Shown here: in pieces, positions 6,685 to 11,746 of the stretch
Position numbering within the stretch: position 1 is the first letter of the stretch
How the letters are laid out: each line of letters begins with the position of its first letter
NCBI GenBank assembly: GCA_038259855.1
Contig: JBBSOJ010000087.1
Coordinates: 1-11,746, forward strand
From: JBPOFM01 sp038259855
Lineage (GTDB): Bacteria; Bacteroidota; Bacteroidia; Flavobacteriales; Flavobacteriaceae
Length of the DNA stretch: 11,746 nt
Direction of reading: 5' to 3'
Translations under genes and position numbers: made by a program
Notes under the pieces: generated by a model
Seen by the model: the letters and a program-made list of their open reading frames with translations, nothing else
Told to the model about the DNA's origin: nothing
Database searches by the model: none

Positions 6685-6732
6685 ATGAAAAAACTAGCGT
6701 TTGTAAGAATTGAATTGCTTCAAGCAAAATAG
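6685..6732 (+). CDS. Possible short upstream ORF, 15 codons
   Basis: ATG begins 12 bases after the perfect -7 box and opens with Met-Lys-Lys-Leu-Ala before a TAG at codon 16. The same reading frame continues past this stop, with three in-frame stops in all (6730-6732, 6811-6813 and 6847-6849), to a fourth at 6926-6928. It could be a leader ORF, the remains of a decayed small gene, or chance. No family is recognisable. Confidence 0.22.
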   Translation: MKKLAFVRIELLQAK

Positions 6733-6916
6733 CATCAATTCCCAAATTGTTTTAGTGGTGTAGTGTATTGGTTTGAAGCTATTTACTACTCAATAATCAC
6801 TTTGCATAAATAAAACGCAGAACAAAGCACCTACATTGAATGGTGAAAAAATTTTTACGAAACTACTATCTATCAATCAGATACAAAGCATATCCAATCC
6901 GTTATAAAGCAACTAA

Positions 6917-9466
6917 ATGAACAAGTATAGTTTTTTCTTAATTTTAGTAACATGTATTTTTTTTAGCTGTGAAACCAGTTATCATACTCCGAAAACTGTT
7001 TTTATTGATTCTGATTGGACCTTTAAAAGTTTAGCAGAAAACAGATGGCAGGAAGCTACTGTGCCGGGCAATGTCTATTCTGATCTCATTCAGAATAACA
7101 TGATCCCTAATCCTTTTGTGGCACAAAACGAACTGAAGGTGCAGTGGGTGGCGGAAAATGAATGGGAATATAAAACCCAATTTAAGATTGATGACTCTAC
7201 GTTTCAGAGAAAGCATATTGCGTTGAATTTTGAAGGTCTAGACACTTATGCCTCTGTTTTTTTGAATGATAGCTTAATTCTAGAAACAAACAATGCATTT
7301 CGATCTTATGAAATCGATATTAAACCGTTCGTTAAACAGAACAACAAATTACACGTCGTCTTTAAGAAAGCCAGCTATTTTGAAGATGAAGCGGCTGATA
7401 AATTAAATTATCAACTTCCAGAAGGCCAGCGAATCTATACCCGGAAACCACAATTTCATTACGGTTGGGATTGGGCTCCAACACTTAAAACATCTGGTAT
7501 CTGGAAACCCATCACATTGAGCACCTGGGACAACTTAAAGATCGATGATGTTTTTATAGTACAGAATTCGCTAGACGATCAATTGGCAAATCTTACAGCA
7601 CAAATTGAATTTAAAACTACCTATAGTGATGAATTAACTTTTGAAATTCTTGTGAATGACGATGTAGTGAGCAAAACGAAAGTCTTGGTGGATTCGCTTA
7701 AAACGCACCACGATATCACCTTTGACATTGAAAACCCAAAACGTTGGTGGCCACACAATCTAGGAGATCCTTACCTTTATGATATTTCCGTTCGAATTAA
7801 AAAAGGATGGTCCATACTTGACTATAAAAATATTTCCAAAGGCTTGAGAACCATTGAGCTCATTACAGAAAAAGATTCGATTGGAGAATCATTTTATTTT
7901 AATGTGAATGATATACCTATTTATATCAAAGGCGCCAACTATGTTCCGCAAAATAGCCTTCAAAATCAGGTAACTGATTCTGATTATCACAGATTGTTGA
8001 CGGATGTGGTTGAAGCCAACATGAACATGGTTCGCGTTTGGGGAGGTGGTTTATATGAAAACGACATTTTTTATGCGTTGTGTGACGAAAAAGGCATTAT
8101 GGTTTGGCAAGATTTCATGTTTGCCAGCGCCATGTATCCTGGCGATAAAGCTTTTTTGGACACTGTAGAGCAAGAAGCGATCGATAATGTGAAGCGTCTT
8201 CGCAACCATGCGTCGATAGCGCTGTGGTGTGGCAACAATGAAAATGTAGAAGGATGGGAAGACTGGAACTGGAAAGATGGAAAGTCAAAAGCGCAACAAG
8301 CGGAAATTTGGAATAATTACATCAAGCTTTTCAAGAATATACTTCCTGATGCGGTTAGAGAATTAACTGATGGTACCTCCTATTGGGAAACATCACCGAA
8401 ATTTGGTCGCGGTAATCCCAACTACAATATAGAAGGTGACACCCATGACTGGTTCGTTTGGCATGAAGCCTATCCTTTTGAGCATTTCGAAAATAACGTT
8501 CCTCGCTTTATGAGCGAATTTGGTTTTCAATCATACCCAACCTATGAGACCGTTAAATACGCTTCTGAGAATGATTCCATAGCGATGGATTCACTAACCT
8601 TTATGGCGCACCAAAAGCATGAGCGTGGCAATGAATTGATTATGGATTACATGAAGAGAGATTTTCCAATCCCTACCAATTTTGAGGATTATATCTACAT
8701 GAGTCAAGCGCTCCAAGCCTATGGCATCACCAAAGGCATCGAAGCACATCGAAGAGCTAAACCATACAACATGGGATCCTTATATTGGCAATTAAATGAT
8801 TGTTGGCCTGCAGCGTCATGGTCGAGTATCGACTTTTTGGGTAATTGGAAAGGATTGCATTTTCAAGCTAAAAAAGCATTTAAAAATGTTTTGGTATCAT
8901 CGGTCATAACCAATGATACGCTCAAAACATATGTCATCAATGATGAAATGAAACCACAGCGTGGCTCTTTTTCGGTTCGCTTAATGGATTTTAAAGGTGA
9001 AGAACTTTGGTCCATGTGTGACACTACAAGCGTAGGATCTTTAAGTACCGAATTAAAATATGTTCTGGACTTAAAGAAGGAAAAATTTAATGCAAATGAT
9101 GTGGTTCTAGAAACAAGTTTCAACAACAACACTTCGTATTTTTATTTTTCAAGACCAAAAGATCTCGCACTAATACCGGCCAATATTGAACAAACCATCA
9201 CTAAAACAGACTCTGGTTTCACCATTGAACTTGCTAGTGAAACCTTACAGAAAAACGTATTTTTATTCACGGATTCAAAAGGTCGTTTTAGCGATAATTA
9301 TTTTGATATGATGCCTAATGAGCGTAAAATTATTGAATTTAAAACACGTGAATATCAACTTGAAGATTTAAGGATAAAGACGCTAAATCAATTCGTCAAA
9401 AGCCAAAAAAGTAGTGCATCTCCAAAAAATGATGCGACTAAAATTAAAAAAGAGGATGCGATATAA
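6917..9466 (+). CDS. Beta-mannosidase, glycoside hydrolase family 2, lipoprotein, 849 aa
   Basis: This exo-enzyme releases beta-linked mannose from the non-reducing end of manno-oligosaccharides or glycans (EC 3.2.1.25). A signal peptide with a lipobox-like IFFSC (C18) predicts a lipid-anchored protein outside the inner membrane. Domains in order are a GH2 sugar-binding jelly roll (about 30-205, with VPGNVYSDL and PQFHYGWDWAPT; W184-D185-W186), an Ig-like domain (about 210-320), a TIM barrel with MVRVWGGGLYE (371-381), and C-terminal Ig-like domains ending in a basic Ser/Lys-rich tail. The catalytic acid/base is E442 in WCGNNEN and the nucleophile is E534 in FMSEFGF; both are present. The length matches the family. 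No SusC/SusD, regulator or other glycosidase gene is next to it here, so it does not look like part of a polysaccharide locus. Related GH2 specificities are possible but less likely. Confidence 0.93.
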   Translation: MNKYSFFLILVTCIFFSCETSYHTPKTVFIDSDWTFKSLAENRWQEATVPGNVYSDLIQNNMIPNPFVAQNELKVQWVAENEWEYKTQFKIDDSTFQRKHIALNFEGLDTYASVFLNDSLILETNNAFRSYEIDIKPFVKQNNKLHVVFKKASYFEDEAADKLNYQLPEGQRIYTRKPQFHYGWDWAPTLKTSGIWKPITLSTWDNLKIDDVFIVQNSLDDQLANLTAQIEFKTTYSDELTFEILVNDDVVSKTKVLVDSLKTHHDITFDIENPKRWWPHNLGDPYLYDISVRIKKGWSILDYKNISKGLRTIELITEKDSIGESFYFNVNDIPIYIKGANYVPQNSLQNQVTDSDYHRLLTDVVEANMNMVRVWGGGLYENDIFYALCDEKGIMVWQDFMFASAMYPGDKAFLDTVEQEAIDNVKRLRNHASIALWCGNNENVEGWEDWNWKDGKSKAQQAEIWNNYIKLFKNILPDAVRELTDGTSYWETSPKFGRGNPNYNIEGDTHDWFVWHEAYPFEHFENNVPRFMSEFGFQSYPTYETVKYASENDSIAMDSLTFMAHQKHERGNELIMDYMKRDFPIPTNFEDYIYMSQALQAYGITKGIEAHRRAKPYNMGSLYWQLNDCWPAASWSSIDFLGNWKGLHFQAKKAFKNVLVSSVITNDTLKTYVINDEMKPQRGSFSVRLMDFKGEELWSMCDTTSVGSLSTELKYVLDLKKEKFNANDVVLETSFNNNTSYFYFSRPKDLALIPANIEQTITKTDSGFTIELASETLQKNVFLFTDSKGRFSDNYFDMMPNERKIIEFKTREYQLEDLRIKTLNQFVKSQKSSASPKNDATKIKKEDAI

Positions 9467-9468
9467 TT

Positions 9469-9487
9469 AAGTTGAACTAGTCCACTT
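9469..9487. terminator. Imperfect hairpin between convergent genes, possible shared terminator
   Basis: AAGTTGA and TCCACTT pair with one mismatch around a short loop, in the 24-base gap between the convergent beta-mannosidase and prmC genes. A T-rich stretch follows on the plus strand (ATTTTATTTG) and an AT-rich one on the minus strand. The stem is weak. Confidence 0.3.
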
Positions 9488-9490
9488 ATT

Positions 9491-10363
9491 TTATTTGATG
9501 CCTTTTATCATGCGGTCATTGCCATTGAGGTCTTTCTTTAGTTCTACCTGTTGGAATCCATGGTTTTTCAAAAGTGAAACCATGTCTTTTCCCAAATACT
9601 GATTGATCTCGAAAAACAACTGCCCAGCCGGTTTTAAATAAGTCGATGCAAAATCGGTTATGGCATCGTAAAACACCAAAGGGTCGTGATCGTCTACAAA
9701 CAATGCAAGATGGGGCTCGTTCTTTAAAACATTATTCTTCATGTCAGCTTTTTCCAATTGACGGACGTATGGTGGATTTGAAATGATGATGTCAAATTTT
9801 TGGTTCTCAAAAGTTGATTCCCAAGCCGCTCGATTTAAAATATCACTTTCGACGAATACAATGTTCGTTACGTTCACTTCGGCATTTTCTTTGGCGACTG
9901 ATAACGCATTATGCGAGGTGTCTAAAGCAACTACCTTCGCATTTGGTATGTTTTTAGCGATGGTGATGGCGATGCAACCAGAGCCTGTTCCGATATCCAA
10001 AATTTTCAAGTTAGTGATCTCTAATGGTGAATTTTTAACTTCAGAAAGCACCAATTCTACCAACTCTTCTGTCTCTGGTCTTGGAATCAAGGTGTGTTCA
10101 TTCACTTTAAATTTCAATCCAAAAAATTCGGTGTTCCCTAAAATATATTGAATGGGCTGCTCTAATTTCAATTTTGACAATCCTTCGTAAAAAAGTGATT
10201 CTTCATCTTTAGAAATAATAAAATCAGGCTGTAATGACATGGCCAATCGATTCATATTCAAATAAGCGTCAGACATGATATAAAAAAAACTATCAATCTC
10301 ATTGCGATCGTAGAGTAGCTCCAGTTCTTTGCGGTAGATCGCTTGAAGATCTTTTAATCTCAT
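9491..10363 (-). CDS. prmC: Peptide chain release factor N5-glutamine methyltransferase PrmC (HemK), 290 aa
   Basis: PrmC methylates the glutamine of the GGQ motif in release factors RF1 and RF2 using S-adenosylmethionine, which is needed for efficient translation termination. An N-terminal helical domain (1-90) leads into TLIPRPETEELV (91-102), the SAM-binding loop ILDIGTGSGCIAI (121-133), D148 at the end of the next strand (VVALDTS), and the hallmark substrate-binding motif NPPY (196-199). The length is typical. The ATG overlaps the TGA of the upstream acetyltransferase gene (ATGA, 10360-10363), so the two are co-transcribed and probably translationally coupled. ribD is divergent from this pair. 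Confidence 0.96.
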   Translation of the reverse strand: MRLKDLQAIYRKELELLYDRNEIDSFFYIMSDAYLNMNRLAMSLQPDFIISKDEESLFYEGLSKLKLEQPIQYILGNTEFFGLKFKVNEHTLIPRPETEELVELVLSEVKNSPLEITNLKILDIGTGSGCIAITIAKNIPNAKVVALDTSHNALSVAKENAEVNVTNIVFVESDILNRAAWESTFENQKFDIIISNPPYVRQLEKADMKNNVLKNEPHLALFVDDHDPLVFYDAITDFASTYLKPAGQLFFEINQYLGKDMVSLLKNHGFQQVELKKDLNGNDRMIKGIK

Positions 10364-10851
10364 AGCGATTTAATCATATGAATTTCGCAAGAATAGTGTC
10401 CGGTATTTCCCAAAGGCTTATCGATATATGTAAAGCCAGCCGATTCGTATAAATGAATGGCCGACTCTAATGTAGGAATGGTTTCTAAATAACAGGTCTT
10501 AAACCCGAAGGCTTTTGCAGAATCCAAACATTTTGAGAGCATCTCCCTCCCCAGTCCTTTTCCCCTTATGGCATTCGAAAAGTACATTTTTTGCAATTCG
10601 CAGACATCCGATTCAAAATCACGGAGTGGCTTAATACCTGCTCCTCCAAAGATCTCATTGTTCTTTTCGACAACCAAATAAAGCTCATTCTCACCCTGAT
10701 AGGATTCAAACATTTTTTTCGTCTCTTCATCGGCATAAGCGGTTCCTACGAGAGGAAGCCCTAATTCAATAAAAACAGATGCAATCATTTGATTTACAGA
10801 AGTATTATCATCTTCCGTAATCGGCCGTATTATATAGTTATCGTCACTCAC
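10360..10851 (-). CDS. GNAT family N-acetyltransferase, 163 aa, GTG start
   Basis: This is a cytoplasmic GCN5-related acetyltransferase. The family pattern is clear: an N-terminal IIRPITEDD strand (7-15), the central strands (LYLVVEKNNEIFGGAGI, 57-73), the acetyl-CoA pyrophosphate loop R96-G-K-G-L-G101 after MYFSNAI, and the late segment SAIHLYESAGF (130-140). The substrate is unknown; small molecules or protein N-termini are possible. The start is GTG: a TAA stop lies immediately upstream in frame and no ATG is available before the conserved strand. It is the first gene of a pair with prmC, with a four-base overlap. Its promoter must lie inside the ribD coding sequence; on the minus strand TATTTTTC at 10887-10894 is a one-mismatch -7 candidate. 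Confidence 0.9.
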   Translation of the reverse strand: MSDDNYIIRPITEDDNTSVNQMIASVFIELGLPLVGTAYADEETKKMFESYQGENELYLVVEKNNEIFGGAGIKPLRDFESDVCELQKMYFSNAIRGKGLGREMLSKCLDSAKAFGFKTCYLETIPTLESAIHLYESAGFTYIDKPLGNTGHYSCEIHMIKSL

Positions 10852-10869
10852 TTAAAAATCCTATTTTTG
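10837..10869 (+). promoter_or_regulatory. ribD promoter, -7 box five bases before the start codon
   Basis: GTTATC (10837-10842), a 19-base spacer and TATTTTTG (10862-10869) match the Bacteroidota -33/-7 layout. The -33 part lies inside the start of the divergent acetyltransferase gene. The transcription start should fall within a few bases of the GTG at 10875, leaving essentially no 5' leader. Confidence 0.6.
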
Positions 10870-10874
10870 TGGCC

Positions 10875-11746
10875 GTGAATATACATGAAAAATACATAAA
10901 GAGATGCATCGAAATTGCCAAAAACGGGTTGGGAACTACTGCCCCAAACCCTATGGTAGGATGTGTTATCGTCCATGATAATGGTATTATTGGTGAAGGA
11001 TTTACAAGTGCCTACGGTGGCCCTCATGCCGAAGTCAATGCCATAAATTCGGTGAATGACCAAAGCCTCTTGAAAGCATCAACGCTATACGTCACTTTAG
11101 AACCCTGCTCCCATTTTGGCAAAACACCTCCTTGTGCCGATTTGATTATTAGCCACCAGATTGCAAAAGTTGTCATTGGTACTAAAGATATCCACAGCAA
11201 AGTTGCAGGAAAAGGTATTAAAAAATTAAAGTCATCCGGCTGTGAAGTCATTGTAGGCATTTTGGAAGCAGAGTGCCAAGATCATCATAAACGGTTTTTC
11301 ACGTTTCATAATAAACAACGCCCTTATATTATCCTAAAATGGGCCCAAACATTAGATGGTTTTATAGCGCCTTTGACGAAAAACGAAAAAAAACCAGTTT
11401 GGATTACCAATAACATATCGCGTCAATTGGTTCATAAATGGCGCGCCGAAGAGCAGGCTATTTTAGTTGGCACCACTACCGTTACGGAAGATAATCCTAG
11501 TTTGACTGTTCGCGATTGGACGGGCAAACATCCGGTAAGGATTATTTTAGATCAGGATATGAAATTACTGAAAGATCATTCAGTATTCAATAAAGGCACC
11601 AAAACCATTTTGATTGGTTCTCCGGAACATGTGACCGACATAAAAAGAAACGCAAGAGATTGGGAGCAACATGAGGAAACCCCAACAATGGAAGCTATTG
11701 CTTCTGACAATTGGCAATTCGATTTTATCGACTGGAGTCAAACAGA
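10875..11746 (+). CDS. ribD: Bifunctional riboflavin biosynthesis deaminase/reductase RibD (cut by window edge)
   Basis: RibD carries out two successive steps of riboflavin synthesis: deamination of 2,5-diamino-6-ribosylamino-pyrimidinone phosphate, then NADPH reduction of the ribosyl side chain. 290 codons are visible; the end is outside the window. The N-terminal deaminase domain has APNPMVGCVIV (23-33) and the zinc site H51-A-E53, C78 (PCSHFGKTPPC) and C87. The reductase domain begins near residue 149 with RPYIILKWAQTLDGFIA and continues to the edge. The start is GTG at 10875; GTG at 10869 is an in-frame alternative, but its first base is the last base of the -7 box, so it should not be transcribed. 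The first in-frame ATG falls inside the conserved PNPMVG motif and cannot be the start. Divergent from the GNAT-prmC pair. Confidence 0.96.
   Translation, partial: MNIHEKYIKRCIEIAKNGLGTTAPNPMVGCVIVHDNGIIGEGFTSAYGGPHAEVNAINSVNDQSLLKASTLYVTLEPCSHFGKTPPCADLIISHQIAKVVIGTKDIHSKVAGKGIKKLKSSGCEVIVGILEAECQDHHKRFFTFHNKQRPYIILKWAQTLDGFIAPLTKNEKKPVWITNNISRQLVHKWRAEEQAILVGTTTVTEDNPSLTVRDWTGKHPVRIILDQDMKLLKDHSVFNKGTKTILIGSPEHVTDIKRNARDWEQHEETPTMEAIASDNWQFDFIDWSQT

Larger units (their letters stand above)
6315..6916. other. 602-base intergenic region between divergent ligA and the beta-mannosidase gene
   Basis: No recognisable gene is present. The region holds a strong-looking plus-strand promoter (6641-6673), a compound palindrome just before it (6598-6624), a 15-codon ORF after it (6685-6732), and a small hairpin followed by TTTTT on the plus strand (6386-6413). 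The ligA start must be served from the left end, but no TAnnTTTG box for it is visible there. Confidence 0.6.

Noticed and set aside
6315..6916. tRNA, riboswitch or CRISPR in the large intergenic region
   Set aside because: I found no cloverleaf, no GTTCGA-type T arm, no regular repeats and no known riboswitch core.
6917..9466. Beta-mannosidase as part of a polysaccharide utilisation locus
   Set aside because: No SusC/SusD pair, sulfatase, regulator or second glycosidase flanks it; neighbours are ligA and prmC.
9783..10151. Plus-strand 122-codon ORF inside prmC
   Set aside because: It is antisense to the SAM-binding and NPPY motifs of PrmC and has no recognisable features.
10848..11260. Minus-strand ORFs of 71 and 78 codons antisense to ribD
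   Set aside because: They lie fully within the ribD deaminase domain, which has its conserved zinc-site residues on the plus strand; the antisense translations show no family resemblance.

Overview
The window looks like chromosomal DNA from a flavobacterium (Bacteroidota, family Flavobacteriaceae or close). The base composition is AT-rich. There are almost no Shine-Dalgarno sequences ahead of the genes. Several intergenic gaps hold the Bacteroidota -7 promoter box TAnnTTTG. Two exported proteins have lipoprotein signals of the kind common in this phylum. The exact genus cannot be read from the sequence.

Layout, left to right. (1) 1-743, minus strand: a DUF6913-type protein overlaps dapA (lysine and cell-wall precursor synthesis, cut by the window edge) by four bases. 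(2) 812-2484, plus strand: a 5'-nucleotidase split over two genes, a lipoprotein carrying the C-terminal domain followed by a Tat-exported metallophosphatase carrying the catalytic domain. (3) 2485-4222, minus strand: two separate genes for eight-helix membrane proteins of a YhhN/lysoplasmalogenase-like type, apparently diverged paralogs, each with its own promoter. (4) 4320-6314, minus strand: ligA, the NAD+-dependent replicative DNA ligase. (5) 6315-6916: a 602-base gap between divergent genes with a strong promoter-like sequence, palindromes and a short ORF. (6) 6917-9466, plus strand: a GH2 beta-mannosidase lipoprotein. (7) 9491-10851, minus strand: a GNAT acetyltransferase translationally overlapping prmC, the release-factor methyltransferase. 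(8) 10875-11746, plus strand: ribD (riboflavin synthesis), cut by the right edge, with a probably leaderless GTG start.

Most of this is core metabolism and information processing (dapA, ligA, prmC, ribD) plus periplasmic or surface scavenging enzymes (nucleotide dephosphorylation, mannoside hydrolysis). I see no mobile element, CRISPR array, tRNA, rRNA or defence or toxin system, and no convincing undescribed multi-gene system. The points most worth a second look are regulatory or evolutionary: the likely leaderless ribD start, the strong promoter in the 602-base gap that does not sit next to a recognised gene, the palindromes beside promoters, and the pair of membrane paralogs in which both conserved Asp positions have become Glu in one copy.
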